Below are positions 34,395 through 42,884 of a stretch of 43,065 nt of DNA, one piece after another. The position numbers and the translations under genes are program-made. Source of the DNA: Alphaproteobacteria bacterium (GTDB taxonomy: Bacteria > Pseudomonadota > Alphaproteobacteria > JAGPBS01); the NCBI GenBank assembly GCA_018063245.1, contig JAGPBS010000015.1:1-43065 (forward strand). The letters are read 5' to 3'. Below the pieces are notes generated by a model that saw nothing but the letters and a program-made list of their open reading frames with translations, was not told where the DNA came from and did no database searches. Position 1 is the stretch's first letter; each line of letters begins with the position of its first letter.

Positions 34395-36080
34395 ATGCTT
34401 GATTATGTGACAATTGAAAATCTTGTACTGATTGACAAGCTCTCATTGTCTTTTGAAAAAGGGCTTTCTGTACTAACGGGCGAAACGGGCGCCGGTAAAT
34501 CCATTATTCTTGATGCGCTCGGGCTTGTTTTAGGTCAGAGGGCAGATGTAAAGTTGATCAGGCATGGACAAGATAAAGCTCTTGTCACGGCTTCATTCTC
34601 TGGTTTTTCGCCAGAATTTCTTTCTTTTTTTAAAGAGGCTTCTGATGAAGCTGGGCTTGAGATTGATCTCGCATCCCAGGAATCGTTAGTCATTCGCCGG
34701 ATTTTACGCGGAGATGGTAGAAGTCAATCTTTCGTCAATGACCAACCAGTCAGTCTGGCTTTTTTAAAAATGGTCTCAGATGGTCTTCTTGAGATTATTG
34801 GCCAATTTCAAACGCAATCTTTGATGGATCTTTCTCAACATCTTGTATCACTTGATCTGTTTGGAGGTCTTGTCTCTGAGACTCAAGAGATCAGAGCGCT
34901 TTTTACCGCCTGGAAGGAAGCAGAGAAAGCCTATGAGCAATTGTTATTAGAGATTGAAAAGAGCCAAAGAGAGCAAGACTATATTCAGCATGCTTTAACA
35001 GAGCTAACGGACTTAAACTTAGCTGAAAATGAAGAAGAGACATTACTTGAAAAACGTCAGGCTTTTATGAATGCGCAAAAAATCCGTGAGGTGACGGAAC
35101 AGCTTGAGTTGCTCTTTAATGGTGATGCATCGCCGAAGTCTGATATTTTGAAGGCCTTACGTTTAATTGATCGTCAGCCTCCTTATATCCGCGATATATA
35201 TGCAACTGTTTATGATGCATTGAATCGCGCATCCATTGAATTGATTGAAGCAGAAGGTCAATTGAGCTCAGCCATGGCTGATGATTTGAGTGAAGCTGAT
35301 TTTGAGGCGCTTGAGGAGAGGCTCTCTTTGATTCGGACCTTAGCACGTAAATATCAAGTTGCATCAGTTGATTTGATTGCAAAGCGTGATTATTTTGCAC
35401 AGGAAATTGCATTGATCTCAGACGGAGAGGCGATGCTCTTGCAGCAAAAGAAAAAGTTTGAAACATCGAAAAAAGCCTATCTGGAAAAAGCAGAGATTCT
35501 TCATGCGAAGAGAGCTGATATTGCTCAAAAGCTTCAAGTGCGTGTGAATGCAGAATTGGCTCCTTTAAAGATGGGTCATGCTCAGTTTTCTGTTGCTGTA
35601 GAGGCTTTGCCTGAAGAAAAGGCAACACTTTCAGGTCTTTCATCGGTGCAGTTCTTGATCAATACAGGTTCATCCGGCGTTTTGTCACCAATTCATAAGG
35701 TTGCCTCGGGCGGTGAACTCTCTCGCTTGATGTTAGCGCTCAAATTGGTTCTGCATCAGAGTGAAGGGGCAATGACATTGATTTTTGATGAGATTGATAC
35801 AGGCATTGGCGGCGCCGTTTCAGATGCTGTAGGTGAGCGCTTAAAAGCACTTTCAAAAGAGAAGCAAATCTTTTTAGTGACACACTCGCCGCAAATTGCA
35901 TCGCGCGCTGATCATCATTATTTTGTGCAGAAAGATAAAAAAGAGCACTCAGAACTCTTTACATCGTCTGTTGTCACTTTAAGCTATGAGCAAAGAGTTG
36001 AGGAATTAGCTCGGATGATTTCTGGTGCACATGTCTCAGAAGAGGCAAGAGCAGCGGCTAGGACTTTGATAGCGGCTTGA
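34395..36080 (+). CDS. recN: DNA repair protein RecN
   Basis: RecN is an SMC-like ATPase that acts early at double-strand breaks. Walker A is TGETGAGKSII near residue 32, followed by DALGLVLGQRAD, and a Q-loop QFQTQSLMDLSQH. Two coiled-coil arms surround a central region at about 165-360. The signature ASGGELSRLMLALKLVL, Walker B LIFDEIDTGIGG and the THSPQIASRADHHYFVQK switch are intact. The 561 residues are the expected length. It is probably co-transcribed with bamD. The trailing 109 bases before the tRNA hold no gene. Confidence 0.97.
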   Translation: MLDYVTIENLVLIDKLSLSFEKGLSVLTGETGAGKSIILDALGLVLGQRADVKLIRHGQDKALVTASFSGFSPEFLSFFKEASDEAGLEIDLASQESLVIRRILRGDGRSQSFVNDQPVSLAFLKMVSDGLLEIIGQFQTQSLMDLSQHLVSLDLFGGLVSETQEIRALFTAWKEAEKAYEQLLLEIEKSQREQDYIQHALTELTDLNLAENEEETLLEKRQAFMNAQKIREVTEQLELLFNGDASPKSDILKALRLIDRQPPYIRDIYATVYDALNRASIELIEAEGQLSSAMADDLSEADFEALEERLSLIRTLARKYQVASVDLIAKRDYFAQEIALISDGEAMLLQQKKKFETSKKAYLEKAEILHAKRADIAQKLQVRVNAELAPLKMGHAQFSVAVEALPEEKATLSGLSSVQFLINTGSSGVLSPIHKVASGGELSRLMLALKLVLHQSEGAMTLIFDEIDTGIGGAVSDAVGERLKALSKEKQIFLVTHSPQIASRADHHYFVQKDKKEHSELFTSSVVTLSYEQRVEELARMISGAHVSEEARAAARTLIAA

Positions 36081-36123
36081 GGTCTTATGTTGTAAAATAA
36101 ATTGTCAATTTTTGATTTTAGAC

Positions 36124-36152
36124 TTGACGATTTGGCTCAGATAGATTAAAAA
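36124..36152 (+). promoter_or_regulatory. Possible promoter for tRNA-Met
   Basis: TTGACG and TAAAAA are 17 bases apart in the gap before the tRNA. An alternative -10 (TATAAG at 36157-36162) is better but badly spaced from this -35. A short hairpin AAGACG-TGAG-CGTCTT (36164-36179) lies in the leader. Confidence 0.35.
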
Positions 36153-36189
36153 ATGATATAAGTAAGACGTGAGCGTCTTTACGGTACGC

Positions 36190-36266
36190 GGCGGAGTAGC
36201 TCAGTTGGTCAGAGCAGAGGAATCATAATCCTTGTGTCGGGGGTTCAAATCCCTCCTCCGCTACCA
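36190..36266 (+). tRNA. tRNA-Met (CAT), elongator type
   Basis: This 77-base gene folds into a full cloverleaf. The acceptor GGCGGAG pairs with CTCCGCT (1-72 is G-U), the D-stem is GCTC/GAGC, the anticodon stem is GAGGA/TCCTT with loop ATCATAA (anticodon CAT), and the T-arm is GGGGG TTCAAAT CCCTC. The CCA end is encoded. The G1-U72 pair and the body resemble alphaproteobacterial elongator tRNA-Met rather than initiator (no C1-A72, no three G-C pairs in the anticodon stem) or the lysidine tRNA-Ile. Confidence 0.96.
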
Positions 36267-36288
36267 AAATCCCAGTTTAAATGCAAAA

Positions 36289-36314
36289 CAGCCCCGAAGG
36301 GCTGATTTTTTTTA
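36289..36314. terminator. Bidirectional terminator between tRNA-Met and the secreted protein gene
   Basis: CAGCCC-CGAA-GGGCTG is followed by eight Ts on the plus strand and four Ts on the minus strand. It can therefore end the tRNA transcript and the convergent gene at 36326. Confidence 0.9.
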
Positions 36315-36325
36315 TCAGAAGGCTT

Positions 36326-38614
36326 TTAGAAGTTATCATCTGGCGGAGGTGCAACAGGTACAGCAGGTGCGGTGCTGGCAGGTGAGGTTCTGCCTTGGTC
36401 ACGAGCGCTGTCTCTTTCAATGTTGCCACTGTCTTCATCAATATAAACGATATCTGTTGTGTCTTCTGTGATTTGTTTGGATTTAGAAGGTGTACTAGGT
36501 TTACTTGGTTTAGCAATGGTCATTGTTTGCCTTTGTTGCACTTCGGTGGGTAGGGTTGTTTGTGGAACTGTCCCAAAGAATTTTGTAATCGTAGCTGGAT
36601 CCGCACCCACATATTGAACAGGAACTTTATTGAGCATGGCTTGGTACCATTTACCATCGGCATAAGCGAAATAGAGGCCAGTCATAAAAGCGCCAATCAC
36701 ATTTCCGGATGAGTCATAGACAAATCCTTTGTAGTTTTGCGATGTAGTTAAAATTTGAGGCATTGCATTGGTTACAAGGCCAATGCGCTGACCATTTGAA
36801 TCGTATAGTGTATTTGATGCCGCAAAAGAGCCCGTTCCAAATGTTGTTGAAGAGGTTCCATTGACGACAAAAGAGGGGGAACTGGAAGGCGTCGAAAAGT
36901 TAGTTGTAATAGCACCGCCCGGTAACATGATGGTTTGTGTTGTCGTTGTTGTGCCGCCTGCGACTGTTCCATTAAATTGACCTAAAGTGGCTGCCCAATC
37001 TGCAAGGCTTGAAGGTTGTGTACTTGTTGTTGTATCGTTTATGGTCAATTGACCATTCGTCACAACAGGGTTTGCATTGTTAAGATCAAGCAGGGGCATT
37101 GTTGTGCCTGAAGGGGCCTGCGGATTGCCAACAGCTGGCGTATTATTCACATATGTTGTTGTGTTAGCAGCAGGTGGGGTGCTTGTGTCGTCATTTCTAT
37201 CGAGGATAAGGGTTGTTTGTCCTCCTTCAAGAATGAGTCTCTCAGCTTCTATTGAATCTGGACTCGGTGTTGGCGTGAAAGTTGAATAAGGGAGTGCCGT
37301 TAATACCTGTGGCTGAAGCATAATTGCTGGGGGCAAAGTTGTGTTAGGGTTAGTATCTCTAGAGGCTTGACTTAAGAAACCCAATCCATGTGTGTTGATG
37401 CTACTTGTCGTCTCTATCTCGGTTTTATTGCCTCCGCCAAGTGTAACATCTTTGTATGGATCAGAGGGTAAAAAGACTGGCTGATTATTTTGATTGATAA
37501 CAACACCGCTGTTGAGATCAAGAGGAGCACTGGATGACGGCGCAGCAGGTGTTGTTGGGGTAAAAGTTGCAAAAGGTGCGGCCGTTAGCACTTGAGGTTG
37601 GACAATAACCGCTTGAGGGAGGGTTTGTGTTCCCTGTGGTTGTGTACCTTCAGTCGGTGTGCTATTTCCAACAGCTCCACTTGTTAGAGATTCCTTTGGG
37701 GGTGGTGGTGCTTGTTGAGAGAGAGGAGGGGTCACCAGAGTTTGATCTTTGGGTGGTAATGTTGTTGGTGCAGGCGTTGTCACTGGTTCAGTCGCTTGAG
37801 GCGTTTCTATGATTACATCCGCTGTTGGCAGAGGAGTTTTTGTTGGCTTGTCTTTAATAATCGTGCCGCCAGTCGTTGAACTGTCACTTCCCGTTGGCGT
37901 TTCAGTGGTCGGAGGTGATGTCGTTGGGGGTGCTGGTTCTTGCATCATAGAGGCGCCTGTTCCATCCTGTCCTGTTGATGTACCGCTTTCAGTTGAGGAT
38001 CCAGAGCTTCCTCCGGTTGTGCCGTTTGTTGTGCCTGTGCCTCCGCTAGGTGTTTCGCCTTGAGGCGATTGTGTAGATTCAGATGGTGCTGCTGGTGTTG
38101 TACTGCTACTGTCTCCGCCGCCGCCTGTGGAGCTTCCTGATGAGCTGCCAGATCCAGTTGCACCTGAGAGCATGCTTGCTCCGGTTTCTTTTGTGTCTTC
38201 GGTTGTATTATTCGCTCCGGTAGGTGTTTCATTGCCTTGAGGTGATTGTGAGGAATCGGTTGTGCCAGGAGGTGCATCGCCTGTATTCTGACTATTGTTG
38301 TCAACGGCTTGTCCACCTTTGCCACTTCCTGCTTTATCTTCAGAATGGACAGCAGAATTTTGGTCTTCAGAGCCAAAGAATCGATGCATAAGGGATTGAA
38401 TAAATAATTGGAATGAATTTTTTTCTTCACATTTTTTGTCTTTTGATTCATTTGTTTTACAGTCTTTATTGTTTTCTTCAGCATGCGTTGTTTCTGCTTG
38501 TGCCATATTGCTGAACGAGGTATTCATGACGCAGATGCCTAAAGTGGCTAAAAGAGCAAGAGCTGTTGTTGATTTTAAGTGAGAAATCGTTTTGCTTTTT
38601 GTTGTGTTTTTCAT
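36326..38614 (-). CDS. Secreted Ser/Thr/Pro/Gly-rich low-complexity protein
   Basis: This 762-residue protein has a clear signal peptide (hydrophobic TALALLATLGICVM, likely cleavage at AQA40). Residues 41-80 are charged with two Cys. Residues 90-330 are low complexity, rich in Ser, Thr, Gly and Pro. A 25-residue segment occurs twice, at about 332-356 and 427-451 (LPQAVIVQPQVLTAAPFATF and LPPAIMLQPQVLTALPYSTF). Residues about 600-690 look folded (IGLVTNAMPQILTTSQNYKG and on) and contain two variants of Asp-x-x-Gly-x-x-Ile/Val-Gly. No family is recognised. Surface or extracellular placement is inferred from the signal peptide. GGGAGG precedes the ATG, and the upstream gap is almost pure A/T. 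The shared terminator follows its stop. Confidence 0.75.
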   Translation of the reverse strand: MKNTTKSKTISHLKSTTALALLATLGICVMNTSFSNMAQAETTHAEENNKDCKTNESKDKKCEEKNSFQLFIQSLMHRFFGSEDQNSAVHSEDKAGSGKGGQAVDNNSQNTGDAPPGTTDSSQSPQGNETPTGANNTTEDTKETGASMLSGATGSGSSSGSSTGGGGDSSSTTPAAPSESTQSPQGETPSGGTGTTNGTTGGSSGSSTESGTSTGQDGTGASMMQEPAPPTTSPPTTETPTGSDSSTTGGTIIKDKPTKTPLPTADVIIETPQATEPVTTPAPTTLPPKDQTLVTPPLSQQAPPPPKESLTSGAVGNSTPTEGTQPQGTQTLPQAVIVQPQVLTAAPFATFTPTTPAAPSSSAPLDLNSGVVINQNNQPVFLPSDPYKDVTLGGGNKTEIETTSSINTHGLGFLSQASRDTNPNTTLPPAIMLQPQVLTALPYSTFTPTPSPDSIEAERLILEGGQTTLILDRNDDTSTPPAANTTTYVNNTPAVGNPQAPSGTTMPLLDLNNANPVVTNGQLTINDTTTSTQPSSLADWAATLGQFNGTVAGGTTTTTQTIMLPGGAITTNFSTPSSSPSFVVNGTSSTTFGTGSFAASNTLYDSNGQRIGLVTNAMPQILTTSQNYKGFVYDSSGNVIGAFMTGLYFAYADGKWYQAMLNKVPVQYVGADPATITKFFGTVPQTTLPTEVQQRQTMTIAKPSKPSTPSKSKQITEDTTDIVYIDEDSGNIERDSARDQGRTSPASTAPAVPVAPPPDDNF

Positions 38615-38712
38615 TGAGTGAGCCTCCCTAGTTAAAATATAATTATATTATAATACAAATTTTATATAAATTAATAAAAAAATGCAAAGTTCATATTTTT
38701 TATGAATTTACT

Positions 38713-39603
38713 TTATGAATTTATTTCTAACGGTAGGGGTGAATATCTTATGTAAATTGTGGGATTTTCGGCTTGTATTGAGTCAACAAATTCTGCTTTT
38801 AAGAGATCATTGCGTTCAAGAATCAGTTCGAAAGGCTTCTGATGTGACTGTTGATTTTCAAGAATCGCTGCGACAATTTGCTCAAGAATGTCATTTGACA
38901 CAAATGATGAATGACTGAGATCAACTCTTTCTAAGTTTTTACCTTTTTTGAAAATATCAACGATACGCATATCATTTAGGTTATAAGTTGCCCTTAACGT
39001 TAGTTCTTTCATATTTGAACATTTTTCTAAAAGGTTCAAAATGCTTTCAATCGTGATTTTATTGAGATGAGAAAGGCTTAATCGCTCGAGTCTAGGGCAA
39101 GCCTGTGAGATACAATCAAGAACATCTGAATTGACATCATAACAATAATCAAGATTGAGGCTTTGTAAGTAAGCTGTATTTTTGAGAAAAGAGATAATGG
39201 CATCAGGTGTTAAAAGAATACACCAAGTGAATCTGCAGTCTGTGACAATCCGTGTTTTTCTTGAGAGGAGGCTGAGGCCTTGATTATCAATCACAGATTC
39301 AGAAAGATCAATTTTTTCATAACGTGAAATCAGAAGGCTTGGTTCAGACATGAAAAGAGCAAAAATGCCTGAATTTGGCAAACGGAGGATGTAGTGTTTG
39401 TAAAAATAAGTCTGATAGGCCGCCTGTTTGAATTGTTTACAGACAAGCGTAAAGCTTTGAAATTCTTCGTGTGTTGAGATGCGGGAGCAAATATGATCTT
39501 CAATGACACTTATAGGTAGATCAGAAAAGCTGGCTATTTGAAAATGTGCATCAGGGCTAATTTGTTGGGGGGTAATATTGAGGGTGCTGTGTTCAGGTTT
39601 CAT
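38713..39603 (-). CDS. F-box-like and leucine-rich-repeat protein (candidate eukaryotic-type effector)
   Basis: This 296-residue soluble protein has an N-terminal F-box-like segment at about 26-70 (FSDLPISVIEDHICSRIS, then FTLVCKQFKQAAYQTYF), matching the L-P-x-x-x-hydrophobic pattern and the V-C-K-x-F/W-K core of eukaryotic F-boxes. Five to six leucine-rich repeats of the FBXL kind follow (LQSLNLDYCYDVNSDVLDCI, CPRLERLSLSHLNKITIESI, LEKCSNMKELTLRATYN, KNLERVDLSHS). Eukaryotic F-box proteins link substrates to the SCF ubiquitin ligase through Skp1; in intracellular bacteria such proteins are injected effectors. GGGAGAG lies just before the ATG. No signal peptide is seen. The host function is inferred from domain layout. 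Confidence 0.78.
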   Translation of the reverse strand: MKPEHSTLNITPQQISPDAHFQIASFSDLPISVIEDHICSRISTHEEFQSFTLVCKQFKQAAYQTYFYKHYILRLPNSGIFALFMSEPSLLISRYEKIDLSESVIDNQGLSLLSRKTRIVTDCRFTWCILLTPDAIISFLKNTAYLQSLNLDYCYDVNSDVLDCISQACPRLERLSLSHLNKITIESILNLLEKCSNMKELTLRATYNLNDMRIVDIFKKGKNLERVDLSHSSFVSNDILEQIVAAILENQQSHQKPFELILERNDLLKAEFVDSIQAENPTIYIRYSPLPLEINS

Positions 39604-39694
39604 ATGACTCTCCCTTCTCCATAGATTCAGAGTACATCTCTATTTCTTAAGAAATACAGAAAATGAAGGGTGGGTCAGAAATCGAAGCTGCTCA

Positions 39695-40132
39695 TTAGAT
39701 TTTATGCTTTGGTATATGGCTGACTGTCCAAGGAGATCCAACATCTTCAAGCTTAACATGAATAGATGTGAACTTTAACTTGATAGAAGCGCCCCCTGCA
39801 AAGTGAAGCGTCATTGAGTTTTTGTCAGGAGTTTGGATAGCAAGAAGTTCTAAGATATCCATATTTTCTTCAATACCAATCGTTTTATACGATGAAATAT
39901 GAGAGAAAATGAGCGCTGAATGGATACGTTTTATGTTGTCCTGATTGATTTCTGTCTTATCTATTTGCGTACATTCCCAACAAAAACGCTGAATGAGGAG
40001 CGCAAATTGTTGTTCTTCAGGCATAAAAGCCATTTCTTTCAGCGGCAAGATTGCATCTTGAACGCATGAAGACAGAACTTTGATATCTTCTAAATCTTTT
40101 GCAATGAGGCGTAGGGGCGTGAATGAAGACAT
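39695..40132 (-). CDS. DUF2948 family protein
   Basis: This 145-residue protein of an alphaproteobacterial family has no known role. The conserved pattern is visible: LRLIAKDLEDIKVLSSCVQD, MAFMPEEQQFALLIQRFCWE, a central ILELLAIQT-like segment and LHFAGGASIKL near the end. It starts six bases after murA on the same strand, its usual place, so it is probably in the murA operon. In many relatives hisD follows; here the F-box gene does. Confidence 0.88.
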   Translation of the reverse strand: MSSFTPLRLIAKDLEDIKVLSSCVQDAILPLKEMAFMPEEQQFALLIQRFCWECTQIDKTEINQDNIKRIHSALIFSHISSYKTIGIEENMDILELLAIQTPDKNSMTLHFAGGASIKLKFTSIHVKLEDVGSPWTVSHIPKHKI

Positions 40133-40138
40133 TGACGT

Positions 40139-41428
40139 CTATTTCCGTTTTCTATAGATTTGAGCGCCACATGCTGATAATTTTTCTTCAACGCGCTCAT
40201 ATCCACGATCAAGATGGTAAACGCGACTCACAACTGTCTCTCCTTCAGCAGCAAGAGCGGCTAGAACAAGAGAGACAGAGGCTCTTAAGTCAGTTGCCAT
40301 CACAGGTGCGCCCTTTAGTCTTTCAACGCCGTGGATCATTGCTGAGGAGCCCTGAATGTGGATATTAGCTCCCATGCGGCTTAATTCAGGCACATGCATG
40401 AATCTGTTTTCAAAGATTGTTTCTGTCACGAGGGATGTGCCATGAGCGGTACACATCAGTGCCATAAACTGGGCTTGTAAATCTGTTGGAAAGCCAGGGA
40501 AAGGCTCTGTTGTCATGTTGATGGAGGTAAGGCGGTTTCTTTCCATTTTGACATGAATGCCATTTGATGCTTGTGTCAAAGAAAGGCCTGCATCTTTTAG
40601 CGTTGCTGCAACAGCCTCAATGAGGTTGAGCTTTGCTCCTTTTAAAAGCAGTTCTCCGCCTGTAAGTCCAGCTGCCATTGCATAGGTGCCAATCTCGATT
40701 CGATCAGGAATGACTTCATGCTCAGCAGAGTGTAAAGAATCTGTGCCGATAATTTCAATGCGATCAGTGCCAAGACCTTGAATATCTGCGCCCATTTTTT
40801 GAAGGCATTCACCAAGATCGATGATCTCAGGTTCGCGTGCGGCATTGATAATAACGGTTTTGCCCTTGGCAAGACAGGCCGCCATCATAATATTTTCAGT
40901 GCCTGTGACAGAGACAATCGGCATTAAAATTTCAGAGCCAACCAATCCTTGAGGGGCTGAGGCAATGATATAGCCATCTTCAATATCAATGGTGGCTCCT
41001 AGTTTGCGCAGGGCATCAATGTGTAAATTGACAGGGCGTGTTCCGATTGCGCAGCCGCCAGGTAAAGAGACCTTCGCCTTGTGAAACCGTGCCAAAAGAG
41101 GGCCCAAAACAAGGATCGATGCACGCATTTTTCGGACGATGTCATAAGGAGCAACTGTTGAATTCACGCCGCTTGCATCCATTTCAAGCACTTTGCCTTC
41201 ATGTCCGTTCAGCCCACTGCTTAAGGAATTAAAACAGAGTCCAACGCCCAATTGGTTTAACAATTCAGCCATCGATGCGATATCATTGAGATGTGGCAAA
41301 TTTGTGAGACGTAAAACACCATCGCAAAGCAAGGACGCAGCCATGAGAGGTAGAGCCGCATTTTTGGCACCACTGATTTCGATTTCGCCTCTTAAGACGT
41401 TGCCGCCTTTGATCAAAATAGTGTCCAT
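40139..41428 (-). CDS. murA: UDP-N-acetylglucosamine 1-carboxyvinyltransferase
   Basis: MurA makes the first committed step of peptidoglycan synthesis by moving enolpyruvate from PEP to UDP-GlcNAc. The 429 residues have Lys22 and Asn23 (SGAKNAALP), Cys126 in [11 protein letters not shown] (the fosfomycin-sensitive form), [15 protein letters not shown], and [22 protein letters not shown] lies nine bases before the ATG. It heads a unit with DUF2948; dcd lies 38 bases upstream on the same strand. Its substrate could be fed by nagA elsewhere in the window. Confidence 0.98.
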   Translation of the reverse strand: MDTILIKGGNVLRGEIEISGAKNAALPLMAASLLCDGVLRLTNLPHLNDIASMAELLNQLGVGLCFNSLSSGLNGHEGKVLEMDASGVNSTVAPYDIVRKMRASILVLGPLLARFHKAKVSLPGGCAIGTRPVNLHIDALRKLGATIDIEDGYIIASAPQGLVGSEILMPIVSVTGTENIMMAACLAKGKTVIINAAREPEIIDLGECLQKMGADIQGLGTDRIEIIGTDSLHSAEHEVIPDRIEIGTYAMAAGLTGGELLLKGAKLNLIEAVAATLKDAGLSLTQASNGIHVKMERNRLTSINMTTEPFPGFPTDLQAQFMALMCTAHGTSLVTETIFENRFMHVPELSRMGANIHIQGSSAMIHGVERLKGAPVMATDLRASVSLVLAALAAEGETVVSRVYHLDRGYERVEEKLSACGAQIYRKRK

Positions 41429-41465
41429 GTGATGAGTCCTTATCTATAAATGGAAGTTTGTAAAA

Positions 41466-42029
41466 TTAAGCAGAAAGTAGGCGGGGGAGGGTAACACCAG
41501 TTTGTCCCATATATTTACCAGCTCTGTCAGCATAAGATGTCTCGCAAATATCTTTTCCTTGGAGGAAGAGAAATTGACAGATACCTTCATTTGCATAAAC
41601 TTTTGCAGGCAGAGGTGTTGTGTTTGAAATTTCAAGAGTCACGTGCCCTTCCCATTCTGGCTCTAGAGGGGTTACGTTCACTATAAGGCCACAGCGTGCA
41701 TAAGTTGATTTACCAAGACAAATCACCAACATATCGCGAGGGATTTTAAAATATTCAACGGTGCGTGCAAGAGCAAAGCTATTAGGCGGAATCACGCAGA
41801 CATCTGTATGCAGATCAACAAAGCTGTTTGGTGAAAATTGTTTTGGATCAACAGTTGCGCTATGAACATTTGTGAAAACTTTAAATTCTGGAGCAAGGCG
41901 TGCATCATATCCATAAGATGAAAGACCGTATGAAATAACACCAGAGCCACTCTGTTTTTCAACAAAAGGGTCAATCATTTTGTGTGTTAGGCTTTTTTCA
42001 CGAATCCATTTGTCTGGCATAATTGGCAT
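41466..42029 (-). CDS. dcd: dCTP deaminase
   Basis: Dcd turns dCTP into dUTP, the main source of dUMP for thymidylate in Gram-negative bacteria. The 187 residues carry [16 protein letters not shown], the loop [34 protein letters not shown], the catalytic Glu in [11 protein letters not shown], and the C-terminal [13 protein letters not shown] start at the ATG at 42029 because AAAGGA lies six bases upstream; a TTG seven codons earlier lacks support. It is usually a trimer. It shares a strand with murA but is probably expressed on its own. Confidence 0.95.
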   Translation of the reverse strand: MPIMPDKWIREKSLTHKMIDPFVEKQSGSGVISYGLSSYGYDARLAPEFKVFTNVHSATVDPKQFSPNSFVDLHTDVCVIPPNSFALARTVEYFKIPRDMLVICLGKSTYARCGLIVNVTPLEPEWEGHVTLEISNTTPLPAKVYANEGICQFLFLQGKDICETSYADRAGKYMGQTGVTLPRLLSA

Positions 42030-42179
42030 TTTTTGTCCTTTTGTTTTCAATGATTCATCTTGTTAAAATCTCGCTTTCCTAATCTAAGCAAATAGTACGA
42101 AAATTGCAATCTCTTTCATCAGAAATTTGTCGGTCTGTTTCAGATGTTCATCTTTATGAATAAAAAGTAAATTGATCTC

Positions 42180-42208
42180 TTGACTTTTATATAATTTGAA
42201 TATATATT
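42180..42208 (+). promoter_or_regulatory. Sigma-70-type promoter for the orphan gene at 42243
   Basis: TTGACT and TATATT are separated by exactly 17 bases. Both match consensus at five of six positions. The -10 box ends 34 bases before the ATG. Confidence 0.65.
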
Positions 42209-42242
42209 GATTTTAATATTTTTAATGAGGAGAGATATTGAG

Positions 42243-42833
42243 ATGGTTGCATTAAATCATTTAATGGCATGTGTGACAACACAAACAAGTCGTCACGATT
42301 CTTATTTAAATCAAGTTTCTGATAGGCTTAAGTGCGTTGCTGAAGCTTGCGCACCACACATAAGACGCAATGCAGATGGTGATGTGACATCAGTTGCATC
42401 GTTACAAAAAAGCCTGCAAGATTATACAGCGCAGTTTGCCCAAGATAATGGATTTCCGCCTCAATTAAATGATGCTCAAAGAGCTCAATTGGAAGCGGAT
42501 GCAGGGTATCAGGCGATCGCACAGTCATTAGAAGAATCACAAGAAGTCCAGGAATCGATGAACACAAGAGCTCAGAAAATACTTGGATCTGCGCATTTAT
42601 TTCCATCGCATTTAAGAGAATCGATCTCAGGTCAAGCCTTTCAGCAAAAAATGGGGACATATTTGCAAGCACTCGGCGTTTCTGATTTATCTTGCTTGCC
42701 AAAAGATGAAGCGAAAAGGTTGGTTACAGCGATTTTCCAAGAGATCGTGAATGAAGCTCATGCGAAAAAAATGGCTGAAATCTGGAAAATGATTTTTGAA
42801 ATGTTGCTCCAAAACATGAGAAGTGCTCATTAA
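42243..42833 (+). CDS. Orphan helical protein, unknown function
   Basis: This 196-residue hydrophilic, helix-rich protein has no recognised family. The N-terminus has MVALNHLMACVTTQTSRHDS, too polar for a signal peptide. Four Cys are scattered. The middle (about 55-115) is Gln/Glu/Ala rich and may form a coiled coil. The last 35 residues are amphipathic helix (EAKRLVTAIFQEIVNEAHAK, then KMAEIWKMIFEMLLQNM). I start at the ATG at 42243, nine bases after AGGAGA; in-frame starts upstream would overlap the promoter. It has its own promoter and terminator. Lineage-specific; an effector role is possible but unsupported. Confidence 0.7.
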   Translation: MVALNHLMACVTTQTSRHDSYLNQVSDRLKCVAEACAPHIRRNADGDVTSVASLQKSLQDYTAQFAQDNGFPPQLNDAQRAQLEADAGYQAIAQSLEESQEVQESMNTRAQKILGSAHLFPSHLRESISGQAFQQKMGTYLQALGVSDLSCLPKDEAKRLVTAIFQEIVNEAHAKKMAEIWKMIFEMLLQNMRSAH

Positions 42834-42857
42834 TATCAAACACAAATTATTTTGATT

Positions 42858-42884
42858 AAAAAGGCGCCTTGTGGTGCCTTTTTT
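42858..42884 (+). terminator. Intrinsic terminator after the orphan gene
   Basis: A run of A, then GGCGCC-TTGT-GGTGCC (one G-T pair) and a run of six Ts. The remaining bases to the window end (42885-43065) hold no gene that I can support, only two similar GTCATATAT-containing stretches at about 42941 and 43010. Confidence 0.88.

Noticed and set aside
35116-35643. 175-codon antisense frame in recN
   Set aside because: recN is intact and clearly coding on the other strand; the antisense frame resembles no protein.
36190-36266. tRNA-Ile (CAT, lysidine type) or initiator tRNA-Met
   Set aside because: The anticodon stem lacks three G-C pairs and the 1-72 pair is G-U, not the C1-A72 mismatch. The body resembles elongator tRNA-Met.
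37945-38484. 179-codon frame on the minus strand inside the secreted-protein gene
   Set aside because: It overlaps the signal-peptide gene in another frame and owes its length to the low-complexity sequence.
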